Under the pieces are notes generated by a model, which was not told the origin of the DNA, did not search any database, and was given only the letters and a program-made list of their open reading frames with translations. From Lasiodiplodia sp. COLG20 (lineage: Eukaryota; Ascomycota; Dothideomycetes; Botryosphaeriales; Botryosphaeriaceae): a DNA stretch of 64,000 nucleotides. This document shows positions 22,666 to 32,332 of the stretch, piece by piece. Numbering within the stretch: position 1 is the stretch's first letter; the number at the start of each line of letters is the position of its first letter. The stretch is taken from NCBI GenBank assembly GCA_009801085.1, contig VNWV01000005.1, positions 2,790,001-2,854,000 of the forward strand, read 5' to 3'. Both the position numbers and the translations under genes were made by a program.

Positions 22666-23343
22666 ATGTCCAACATCGACGCCAAGGTTGCTGCCATTGT
22701 CGACAAGCCCCATGATTCCGACGACGAGGATGCCCTGATCGCCGAGCTTGAGGACGACGATGCCCTCGACGCCTTCCGCGAGCAGCGCCTACAGCAGCTC
22801 CACCAAGAGTTCTCCCGCGCCAAGCAGATGCGCAACTCGGAGCATGGCACCTACCAGGAGATCAAGGAGGAGAAGGCCCTGATGGACATCACCACCTCCA
22901 CCAAGCTGTGCGTCGTGCACTTCTTCCATGCCGATTTCAACCGCTGCCGCATCATGGACAACCACCTCGAGGTACACCAGCTTGCTACATCCCGGGAGAT
23001 GAGCTTGAGCTAACATTGCACCCCTCAGACACTGGCTCCCAAGCACTTCGACACCCGCTTCCTGCGGATCAACGTAGACAACGCTCCCTTCCTCGTAACC
23101 AAGCTGAAGGTCCAGGTTCTGCCCTGCGTCATTGCCTTTGTCGATGGTCAGGGTGTCGACCGCATTGTAGGCTTTGAGGGTCTTGGATATGGCACGGACA
23201 AATTCACCACCAGTGACCTGGAAAGGCGCCTGCTGAAATGCGGCGTCCTGGTGCGCGAGAAGATGACCGAGGGACAGACTGCTACGCTAAGGCGAGCCAA
23301 GAAGGAGGAAGAGGAATACGACGATGATGATGATTGGGACTGA
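22666..23343 (+). CDS. plp1: Phosducin-like thioredoxin-fold protein (Plp1/TXNDC9)
   Basis: Exons 22666..22971 and 23029..23343, 206 aa. An acidic N-terminus (DSDDEDALIAELEDDD) leads into a helical segment, then the thioredoxin fold: CVVHFFHADFNRCRIMD, APKHFDTRFLRINVDNAPF, KLKVQVLPCVIAFVDG. The usual CxxC is replaced by a single Cys (NRC), so redox activity is unlikely, as is known for this family. The C-terminus ends in a Glu/Asp run. Homologues assist CCT chaperonin folding of tubulin and actin. The 57-bp intron lies at phase 0 after HLE. Length matches the family. Confidence 0.92.
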
Positions 23344-24236
23344 GTCGGGGAAACTGCACAAGCCCCTTAACTTGAACTCAGCCGGAGCCCGTGCCGTCAC
23401 CACCCGGTGCATTTGCTCTCAAGATACCCTTCCACTCAGCCGCATGCTGCCAACCTGCACCGACGAATGATTGTCGACATGCAAGATCCCGGCCAAGAAG
23501 GCGGGTTCCTCTAGCGGCGAACCGGCCTGGATCCACGCTGTGGCCGAGCAGAAATACAGCTTTTATGCAACGAATACTTGCAAACTGCAATCAACCGGCC
23601 GTGCGGTCTCGAGGGAGCAAGACTGGTGAAGACGAAGAGCGAAGACGTAGCGATTCAGCCTCATTGCTTGTGAATATTATGCAGCTGCACTGCGCTATCG
23701 GATACCTCGTACTATCAGGGATATGATGCATGGAATGCTCGAATCGCCATAACGCCTAATGGATGAGAACAAACTTCAAAAGAAATTAAAAGAACCGTTG
23801 AGCCTGAGTAAAACAAAACAAAAACGCCCAAGAAAAAAACTAAGCGTCGCCGCTTGGTGCAATCTAGTGAAAAAAACAAAGAGAACGCCACGCCTCGCTC
23901 TCAACCTCAAACGAGACGGTTGCACAGAAAGACGAGATGAGATTTGTGCAACCTCACCATCCCTGCTCCACTGCACTGTCGCCCTTGATGACCAAAAATT
24001 ACTCCTTCTCACCACTCCCAGCTACCCGCTGACCGCCACCAGATCCCAGCAACGACGCCACCGTTCCGTGGACCAGTAGCAAAGGGCCTTTGTAGTCAGT
24101 GCCTCTGAAACCACCTCGACTGCACGGCAAACGGTCCTGCCGCCGCCTTCATGCAGGCTGAGCTTTTTTTCAACGCCCCTGCCGCCACGATCCATGCTCT
24201 TTTCTTTCCAACCACGGCGAAAGCCTTGCACCGCTC
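23344..24236. other. Convergent intergenic region
   Basis: 0.9 kb between the 3' ends of plp1 and the GIGGAGN-repeat gene. A-rich stretches occur at about 23,760-23,880. No gene recognised. Confidence 0.5.
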
Positions 24237-25265
24237 TCAGAAGCGCCACATACTCCGATGGCTCCTCAGTCCCCTCCTCTCGCCTTCGCTGCCCACCAAC
24301 ACTGCCCCAATCCCCTTGTCCTTCGGGCTCGCCAATACTTCCCTCGCACCGCCACGGCGGCTCGCAAAAGCCCTCTCCAACCTTCTCCGTAGAACATCCA
24401 ACGCCCCATACGGCAACGGCTCGTTGCTGTAATACACGCACTCCCTCTCCCTCTCCGCCTCGTTATCCCCCTCATACCCATCCGCCTCAAACTCCTCCAC
24501 ACTGTCGTCTCCCCAGCTCACCCTCTTAACCACACCTCCCTCGCCACCATTCCCCACCACCACCTCCACCATCGCCCTCGGCACCGCCTCCCTCCCCGCC
24601 TCGGCCGCCTCGACCCTCAAATCCCCCTCACTCCTCTTCATCCTCATCATCATCCCTCCGGCCCCCAGAGCCCCCGCGCTCCTCTGCGGCCTCAGCCTCC
24701 TCTTCATTCCGCCACCGCTGCTGCCACCATAACCTGCGTCTCTGCAACGAAAGTTGCCCGCACCGCCGATGCCGACGGGGTAGGCGGCGGGCAGGCGCCG
24801 CTCGACGGCCCGGCAGCGCGCCAGCTCCTCGTCGAAGCCGAGCACGGAGCGCGCCGTCAGCGGGTGCGTGTTGCCCGCGCCGCCGATGCCGGATTTGAAG
24901 TGCGTCGACGAGGTCGTGCGGAGGGGGATGTGGTGGTGGTGGAGGGGAGGGTATGGGGATGCTGCTGTCGTTGTTGTTGCTGCGAGGAGGGGGGACGATG
25001 TGGTGGGGAAGTTGTTGTTGTCGAAACCTCCGTCATGATGGTGGGCGGCTACTGGTGATTGATGAGGCGGGGGTGGGGGTGGGATGGATGCGGCTTTGTG
25101 CCAGTTCCCGGCGCCGCCGATGCCGGAGCGGATGTAGGTGGGTTGGTGGTGGTGTTGTCTGTTTGGTGTTGTTGGGGTGGGTGGTAGGAGCGAGGAGGAG
25201 CTTCTGGTGGAGGAGCTAGTTGAGGGTCGGATGGAAAGGGGGAGGGGAATGGTGGATATGGCCAT
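24237..25265 (-). CDS. GIGGAGN-repeat protein (DUF3602/Par32-like)
   Basis: Intronless, 342 aa from the ATG at 25265. An upstream in-frame TTG is not a credible start. The protein is low in complexity (Thr, Ser, Pro and His runs) apart from three copies of the heptad GIGGAGN, at about residues 48, 131 and 170 (contexts YIRSGIGGAGNWHK, HFKSGIGGAGNTHP, YPVGIGGAGNFRC). Repeated G(R/I)GGAGN motifs mark the fungal DUF3602 family, which includes yeast Par32. A later segment, VVKRVSWGDDSVEEFE, is followed by an Arg-rich tail. Par32 has been linked to nitrogen/TOR signalling in yeast. For this protein a function is not inferable beyond family membership. It is unusual in having Ile in every repeat. 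Confidence 0.75.
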   Translation of the reverse strand: MAISTIPLPLSIRPSTSSSTRSSSSLLPPTPTTPNRQHHHQPTYIRSGIGGAGNWHKAASIPPPPPPHQSPVAAHHHDGGFDNNNFPTTSSPLLAATTTTAASPYPPLHHHHIPLRTTSSTHFKSGIGGAGNTHPLTARSVLGFDEELARCRAVERRLPAAYPVGIGGAGNFRCRDAGYGGSSGGGMKRRLRPQRSAGALGAGGMMMRMKRSEGDLRVEAAEAGREAVPRAMVEVVVGNGGEGGVVKRVSWGDDSVEEFEADGYEGDNEAERERECVYYSNEPLPYGALDVLRRRLERAFASRRGGAREVLASPKDKGIGAVLVGSEGERRGLRSHRSMWRF

Positions 25266-27131
25266 TGTGGTAGTGACTGCGGTGAGTTCACTGCCCGGAT
25301 GGTAGAGGTGTGAGAAGCGAAAGGTCTGTTGAGGATAGAAGTGGTTGAAGGGGTTCAAATATGAGAGAGTGAAAGACTCAGATTCGAGATCAACGGCTCG
25401 GCCAAAACTCTTGATTTGCTGAACACAGATATGAAGAGATGGTTCCTGAAAAGCAGGTCGTGGGTCGGATGGTTAGAATATATAGGTGCGCCACTTTTGT
25501 GGCCACCACCCTCTCTCCTTACTCCACCTACACGAGGGAAAGCAAAAAACGAGGCTTCCAGTCACTACGAATGCACGCCCCACACATCATGCGTGCAGCA
25601 GCAGCGGAAAAACGAGGCACGGACCCAGCGCATCGCATGTACCTGGTACCCGGGACGGAATGGCTGGCTTTTTGCTTCGCTTGGCTGGCCCTGGAGTCGT
25701 ACACGCTGCGCACCCACCAGTCCTCAGCGAACCAGTAGCAAATTCATATCCACCCACCATGGAAAATACGGGAGAGCAAAGAAAAACAAAGGAGAGTTCA
25801 AAATATCTGACCTGTGCCCTCATCCAGCAGGAATGCAATGACAGGAGTAGTCAAGACCGATATCTTTCCTCAAGTGAACGCAGCAGTCCAGTCCGCGGGT
25901 ACAAGCAAGATAGACATGCATAAGAGGAGCCAGGTACAGACCATGACTCATTGCTAGCTTCCGTCTCACGAGGAAGCGCGGACGTAGGACTGTAGAATGC
26001 GGGCCGCATGTGTCGGGCTAGGCAGGGCGTGGACAACAGAGACCGTCTACGCGGTATCGAAGGGATGGTGGGATTGCGAACGTGTGCTACCAGTACGAGT
26101 ACACTGCTTTTGCGACGCTATCACGACCTCGGCACGGACATCCAGACCTGACCAATTGGCCTGAGAGACTGGTTACGGGTGGTTGTTTGGAATGAGGCGA
26201 GCCCACGGTCCACCCGGAGTATCTATGCTTTTTTCCGCAGTGAAAGCCGTTTCTGGTGCATGTCGGCTCATTGCTGATGCAGTGAAGCGTGGAGGAGTAG
26301 GATTCAGGCGACAATGGTCATGAAATGACTGGCTCCGTTTCCAAGCAAGCAATTGGAAGTCTAGTTCATCGGCAATGGACGCGGATGCGGGCAGGAACCA
26401 GAAAGTTGTCCCGTACATTCGCTGTTACCACTCCCTGCCTAGCCTTGGCCAGCAAATAATGCGACATTGAATCGGGCGCATGTAAGGCTGAAATGCACGT
26501 AAATGCAGGCTCTGACGTGGACGAGGCGGGACAACAGGGCGGCTCTGCAAGATCAGTGGACCAGCTTTGTTACAAAAGACGGTTGTGAGTGTGATTGGCT
26601 GCGCGGGCGGATACATGAGCATGCAGCGGAAAGGGGAGGAAAAACCAGAGCCTGCGGATCCACAGCCGTTGGCGCTAAAGCTGCGAATGTCCATGACCCT
26701 GGTCGCTGGCAGCCTGCCTTGCATCGGATGTTGTGACATGTCGGCAAACATCAGCCGGGATCATGGGTTTACAGGAGAACGCGAACAAGCACAGCGCACG
26801 CGTCTATGTAATCTCCGAGGCAGTAAGAGAAAATTCTATCAAATGGTCTGTGTTTTACAATTCTTTCTTCCAGTACGATGGTCGACGCGTGCGAGAGTTG
26901 TCCACTCGAGTGGCCTTTTTGGGATATGTCGCATGAAACCAACCAAAGTGGTCGTGGCGCGTCGATCCACCGCCTCCTCTGCTGCAAGTTTTACCCGGTA
27001 AGAGTACGCCGGGAGATTCGAATCAGCGGCCGTTGGCCATGCGTGGGCATTTCTCTCTTTCATGTGCCAACCTACCAATGCCGGGGACCGAGTCCAGAGG
27101 CTAGCGTGAATTTGTTTTTCAGTCCTGTCAT
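25266..27131. other. Intergenic/accessory region
   Basis: 1.9 kb with the promoter of the GIGGAGN gene at its left end (CT- and GA-rich) and no recognised gene. Open frames up to about 145 codons overlap in many frames and have no family features. The right end abuts palindromic repeat copy 3. Confidence 0.5.
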
Positions 27132-27212
27132 GGGTAGGTGAAGCTATCGTCCAGACGGAAATGTGGAATTGAAAAGTCTACATACACGTCCGGATGATAG
27201 CTTCAGCTACTC
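27132..27212. repeat. Palindromic foldback repeat, copy 3
   Basis: 81 bp. The left arm starts GGGTAGGTGAAGCTATCGTC and the complement of the right arm GAGTAGCTGAAGCTATCATC. The centre is AT-rich. Its right end lies about 10 bp from the stop codon of the endonuclease-like ORF. No obvious target-site duplication. Confidence 0.85.
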
Positions 27213-27222
27213 ACACATGTCG

Positions 27223-28281
27223 TTATTCTAAGTGTTGCGCTATCTCGTACAGCTTGGCGGACAGCACGGGACAGTTCAGTTGGGTATAAAGGGTATCTCG
27301 AAGCGTCGAATAGAGAAGCACATTAGACCAGGCGGCACCATCCTTTAACGCCTTCTCAATCTCACGGAGTGGTGATACTCGAGAGCGCAAGTCACGGTAT
27401 CGGTGGTGACTATGCCATTTTGCAATGGCGTTAACAACACAGGGAATTGCTTGACGAGGCCATGGAGTAGGCGGTCCACGTGGCGGTGAAGGCTCCTGAA
27501 TAACAGCGAAATCGATATATCCCTTAAGAAAAACCTGGCAGGCTTGACTCCTTGGGTCGATGTCTGAGAGTGAAGGCGGGCTGATGGAGCTCTGATTCAC
27601 CATCTCGTAGATATCGAATAAGAGGTTGGAATCCACGCTTTGAGGATCGGTCCAGTAGCCAGGGACGTAAGGGTCGGCCGGGTTACCTCCTGGAATCAGA
27701 GGAACAAAGATGAACCCTGGGTTGGTCAAACAACGAGGGTAACACCTGCAGAGCTTTGCTCCTGAATGGCAGTACTTTCGTTGCGAATTCAGGTAGCTCG
27801 ATTCGAACACGACGTGGTGCCAGTTTTCACAGGTCTTGACCCCGCAAAGATGGGACTTTTCGTAGAAGAACTCACCATTGACGATCATGAAGATTAGGTC
27901 AACACGTGCCTTGTCGTGGTGTTGGTATGCGGAAAAGCCGTGTGCGATCCGGGTAAGATCGTAAACATGAGCTTGGTGTGTATGGCGATCGACACCATGC
28001 CGTAGAGGTGGAAGAGCCTTCGTTCGTGCAGCCGTCTTGCTTCTCTTCCAGCAACCCACACGGCCTTTAGACTTGAAGGTCTCGATCTGCTCAATAAGAG
28101 CGGTTCGGATAGCATGGTTCATGATACCGAACTGTGCCCACTCAACTTCGGAAGAAAGGAGTGTTGCGGGACAAGTGGCCTTGGAGTATGCCGCAATATG
28201 GTCTCCGAAATTGAGAGCCGAATTCACATCGAAGATGACGTAGTACCCCGGTAAATCCCTGGGACGGAAACCGGGGAGCAT
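27223..28281 (-). CDS. His-Cys-box / His-Me finger endonuclease-like protein
   Basis: A single open frame of 352 aa with a true ATG. Residues 146-184 show C146-x4-C151-x4-H156-x3-E160-x4-N165-x2-R168-x2-C171, then C178, C180 and C184. This is the spacing of the zinc-binding, active-site loop of His-Cys-box homing endonucleases such as I-PpoI (Pfam zf-His_Me_endon), with H156 as the expected general base and N165 as the metal ligand. The rest of the protein, including an Asp/Tyr/Pro-rich stretch after residue 190, is not recognised. Nuclease activity is inference. The frame lies between two 81-bp palindromic repeats. The upstream frame continues past an in-frame TAG, so the N-terminus may be truncated or spliced. 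There are no clear neighbours of related function. Confidence 0.7.
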   Translation of the reverse strand: MLPGFRPRDLPGYYVIFDVNSALNFGDHIAAYSKATCPATLLSSEVEWAQFGIMNHAIRTALIEQIETFKSKGRVGCWKRSKTAARTKALPPLRHGVDRHTHQAHVYDLTRIAHGFSAYQHHDKARVDLIFMIVNGEFFYEKSHLCGVKTCENWHHVVFESSYLNSQRKYCHSGAKLCRCYPRCLTNPGFIFVPLIPGGNPADPYVPGYWTDPQSVDSNLLFDIYEMVNQSSISPPSLSDIDPRSQACQVFLKGYIDFAVIQEPSPPRGPPTPWPRQAIPCVVNAIAKWHSHHRYRDLRSRVSPLREIEKALKDGAAWSNVLLYSTLRDTLYTQLNCPVLSAKLYEIAQHLE

Positions 28282-28364
28282 TTGTAAGTTGGCCTCATTC
28301 CCAGGCGGTTCAATGAACTCCGGGTCATCCTAGTAGTCCTCAAGTAGCAAAAAAGAACATATAT

Positions 28365-28445
28365 GGGTAGTTGAAGCTATCGTCCGGACGTAAATGTAAA
28401 ATTAATAATTAAACATTAACATCCGGAAGATAGCTTCAACTACCC
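28365..28445. repeat. Palindromic foldback repeat, copy 4
   Basis: 81 bp and the most regular copy. The left arm is GGGTAGTTGAAGCTATCGTC and the complement of the right arm GGGTAGTTGAAGCTATCTTC. Both continue CGGA, with an AT-only core (aattaataattaaa). It lies 84 bp upstream of the ATG of the endonuclease-like ORF. Confidence 0.88.
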
Positions 28446-30098
28446 GCGCCATGTTTTTTTTTTCCATCAAAATAAAGAAGAACTGGGGCATACTTCCGTT
28501 GCTATTCTTCGCTCTAGCCATCGGCTGCAGTACACTGTTAGCAAAAGGGAAATTTCAATGGTATGCGGCCGCAGCCGACTTATGGCCTGTGCGCTGTCTC
28601 AGCCCGTTGCGCCCAATACTTTGAGTCAATAGCACTCCAGATTGCAGACAGCTGATGAAGCCTCGGTTCAGGATCACTCGATTCGACACGGAGCCATAAA
28701 CATGACTATTCCTGGTCGACACGGCTCACCGCAAGAGGGGCGAGGCAAGCGGACAGTGGAAGTGGCTGTCAAGTCTGCCACACTGTTTCAGACATTTCCA
28801 ATGGCGGCAGCGCTACGACGCCACGTACCGGGTTTCGATGGATGAGATTCGCCCGAACGACTCCAGGCGCAGTGTTCCTTAGGAGCGTGGTACAGCAGCA
28901 TGAGCAGAATGTTTCAGATGGATGCAGCTGGCGACAGTTTGAGCTGTGGCTGCTCTTTAAGAGGCTCGTACCCGGGAACAAGAGCATCCCAGCAACCAGG
29001 AACCATGTTCAGCCTTTGAGCCTCTGGAATTGGCGGGGAAGCTGCTGCGCCAAGTGGCCCTCGGAATGGCGGTCCAGGGAGGGGTTTTCATTCGTTATAT
29101 GAAGACTTCGATGCTTCCACAACGCCAATCGGCCAGGGTAGAGGAGGTGGTCAGTCCTTCTCAGTGTGTGTGCTCGGAACAAGACTGCAGCTTCCCGAGC
29201 ACATGCGGGGTTGGAGGCATCTGGCAGGCGTCAGGGTTTGGGGTGACACGCTCGGTAGGTGCCGCCCATTACACAGCTTGAGCAAACTCAAAGTCGACAA
29301 ACGGTAGCACGAGAGTCGGATAGTGGCGAGCTGGAGGAAGAGTGCAGACAAGTGGTGCGCCAAGCAAGGTCATACGGGAGTGGAGTGGTGCCGGAATCCG
29401 ACAGTATGAGGCGATGGAGTGATGTTGCGATGAGGAAGCGTCGGGGTTGTCAGAACAGGCACTAGCCGTCGGCTTGCCGCAATGGGAAGGCAGCCGCCTC
29501 CGCTCTTACGATTCTTCTCTCCACTTCCGCCAACTCGGCTTCTCCAACCCGGAAACCTCAATCACCGAGATCTATGCCCATCTCTTGGAGCGAATGGGCG
29601 AACTGCAATCGACTTTCAAATTTCCATCTTCCAGGCAGCCGTGTGGAATAAGGCGGAACTTTGCGCTCCCAACCGGCCTCCTCCCAAGACACGACGCCGC
29701 ACCAAGAGGCTTGTTAGACCCACATTGGCATCCTGCCGCGAGTGGATTGGCCGGCGCGTGAGGCGAAAGCCGTTATATTGTGAGGGCAGGGAGAATGCCG
29801 TCATAGCGTTATGCCCCGCAACTTCCCCAGAGCATCTAACCCCGCCATCTTCACTCTAGGTCGCCGCACGACCGGAGAATGTCAACCCTTTGGGCGCTCG
29901 AGCTGCCAATGATCGGCACTGGCATCCGCCCTCTCCTTAGCTACAAGTATCATGCTCTCCGTCGGCGTGCTCCAGTTCCAGATCCTTCCTTCTCCGCACC
30001 TCTCCTGAGCGTCTCGTGAGCTGTGCGGCGCAGTATCCTTTCTCTCAAATAAAATCCCCTCGTCGACCTTTAATATCTCTCACACAATTAATCCCAAC
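28446..30098. other. Intergenic region upstream of bdh1
   Basis: 1.65 kb without a recognised gene. The last 150 bp (CT-rich, then ctcacacaatt) are the likely promoter and leader of the dehydrogenase gene. The rest has only short open frames. Confidence 0.5.
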
Positions 30099-31372
30099 AT
30101 GATGCGCGCTGCGAGATACTACGGCAAGGAGGACATCAGGATCGAGCAGATCCCTGAGGCCCCCACCGGCCCCCACCAAATCAAGGTGTGTATCCCAGCT
30201 GCTCTCCACACTTTTTCTCCGCACTCTTGTTCCCACTAACGACCCCAGATTGCACCCGCCTACGTCGGCATCTGCGGCACCGACCTGCACGAATATCTCG
30301 GCGGGCCAACCTTCGCCCCCACCGAACCGCACCCGGTAACCCACGACACCATCCCCATCACCTTCGGCCACGAGTTCTCTGGCGTGATCCGCGAGATTGG
30401 CGACCAGGTGCCGCAGGGGCAGTTCCGCGTGGGCCAGAAGGTTGCCATCCAGCCGACCGTCTACTGCGAGGCCTGTGGCGCCTGCCGCAGCGGTGCTGAG
30501 AACGCCTGCCACAACGGCGGCTTCATCGGCCTGTCGGGCGGCGGCGGTGGGCTCAGTGACGCCGTCGTCGTGCCCGCCCGCGCCGTCCTGCCCCTGCCCG
30601 ACAACATCCCGCTCGACATCGGCGCTCTCGTCGAGCCGCTGAGCGTCGCCTGGCACGCTACCGAGGCTGCGAATGGGTCCTTGACTGAGGACAGCGCTGT
30701 GCTGGTGCTCGGCGGCGGCCCCATCGGCCTGGCAGTGGTGCAGTGTTTGGCCGCGAAGAATGTGAAGAAGATCATCATGAGCGAGGTTGCCGCCCAGAGG
30801 CAGAAGTTTGCCAGGGAATTTGGCGCCCATCACGTTTTGGATCCGAAGACGTATGACTTGGTGGCCGTGAGCAGGCAGCTGAGCGGCGGTGATGGTCCCG
30901 ATGTAGTCTTTGACTGTGCCGGCGTGCCTGCAAGGTAAGTTTGGCATTTTGCTCCTCTCATGCTCCCAAAAGACTGACTTGAATCAGCCTCAATACCGCC
31001 TGCATGGCCGTCAAATCTCGCGGGAAGGTCGTGAATGTTGCCATATGGGAGAAGGAGGTTCCATTCCAGCCCAACATGCTCACCTTCAAGGAAGCAACCT
31101 ACACATCTGTGCTCGGATACCAGCGGAAGGACTTCGAAGCTGTCATTGAGAACCTGGCGAACGGTGAGAATTACCTTCCTTTCGTATCTACCGAGACTGA
31201 TGTACTATGCACAGGCCACCTGAAGCCTCAGCGCATGATCACAGGACGCATCCAACTCGAAGAACTCATCGAGAAGGGCTTTATGCCGCTCATTCACGAG
31301 AAGGAGAAGAATGTGAAGATTCTCGTCGAGATAGCCCCGCAACTGGAGAAGGTTGATTCGCTGACTGCCTGA
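30099..31372 (+). CDS. bdh1: Zinc-dependent medium-chain dehydrogenase, (R,R)-butanediol dehydrogenase type
   Basis: Exons 30099..30185, 30249..30934, 30988..31163 and 31215..31372, 368 aa. The start is MMRAARYYGKEDIRIE. The catalytic zinc site shows GICGTDLHEY and GHEFSG, and the structural zinc site has four cysteines in CEACGACRSGAENAC. GGGPIGLAVVQ is the dinucleotide-binding glycine motif, followed by KKIIMSEVA. This pattern fits the 2,3-butanediol/sorbitol dehydrogenase branch, interconverting acetoin and butanediol with NAD(H) in the cytosol. The exact substrate is inferred from overall likeness to yeast Bdh1. Introns are 63, 53 and 51 bp; split codons AG|C and G|GC keep frame. A second adjacent ATG (30102) is an alternative start. 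Confidence 0.9.
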
Positions 31373-32332
31373 CCGCAATACCCGTATCGTTTCATTTGAA
31401 ATTCTGGAATATACCTTGGTACGTAATGATTAAGTTGGATAAGGCTTGTACATAAGACGCTTGCGTTTAATAGTACTATGATTACTACTTGTTCCTGCAG
31501 ATGTACCAACGACTAAGAACAATAAGCACCTCTGCCGGTGTATGTCAGCCCAAACGGTGATCGAGATCTCTTTGTTGCGCTTTCCTTTCAATCGTGCAAC
31601 GTCGGGCAACCGCCAGCGACGCGGGCAACTACCAGTACCGCAGACAACCACCAGCAATGCAGGCAACCACCAGTATTGTAGGACCACCATTAGCAGCTCT
31701 AACGGCCCTGTCGTTCAGCAGAAATAGGGACGAATTAAAGTTGATATTTCCAGGGAGGGTCCAAAATTTGGGTAAGGTGGAGGGGAGGTCGGGATTTGGG
31801 TAGGGGAAGTCAGAGTTGTACGCACCTTCCATTACAGTTCAGAATAAATCAATCGTTCCAAGGTTCCTCGTTACTACTACGAGTATTAGTTTCTTGTTCT
31901 CTGATGGGCTTTGAGCCACATTCTGACCCACAATCGTTATGGTATCATCAGTTGAGGCGAAAGGAGGTTTGGGAAGACGCCTATAGCCTTGGAAATTTGG
32001 GTCATATGGAAGTACTCGAGCAGGAGCAAGAATGCTCTGACTTGCGTGCTGAGTTGCGCGCTGAGCTGTTTTTAAAAAAGAAAAAGAAAAGGAAAACGGA
32101 CTAAAGAAAAGGAGTATTCATGATGAAGAGTTGAGATTTTGCAATCAATTCTTACTTGCTACTCCTAGAATCTGTCTTTGCATGGAATCGTGCTCCCGGC
32201 CCACACTACGCTCCATAATAGGCCTCGCTTAAAGCTTCCTAAGCTTCAAAATTCAACTGTGTTTCAGGCATCGATTTGGCACCGTCTAGCCACCGCCAGC
32301 AAAGCATGCTCAGTAGACCATCATTCCTCTTC
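31373..32332. other. AT-richer spacer with a 19-bp tandem array
   Basis: 0.96 kb between bdh1 and the decayed gene. Apart from the tandem array at 31604-31679 I see no structured element. Short open frames only. Confidence 0.5.
31604..31679. repeat. 19-bp tandem repeat, four imperfect copies
   Basis: Four head-to-tail units of 19 bp (31604-31622, 31623-31641, 31642-31660, 31661-31679), consensus near gggcaaccaccagtaatgc, with a partial fifth unit after. Differences are mostly transitions. It does not lie in a recognised gene. Confidence 0.85.

Noticed and set aside
25266..25923. Overlapping 100-145 codon frames on the plus strand
   Set aside because: Several frames are open at once with no conserved pattern.
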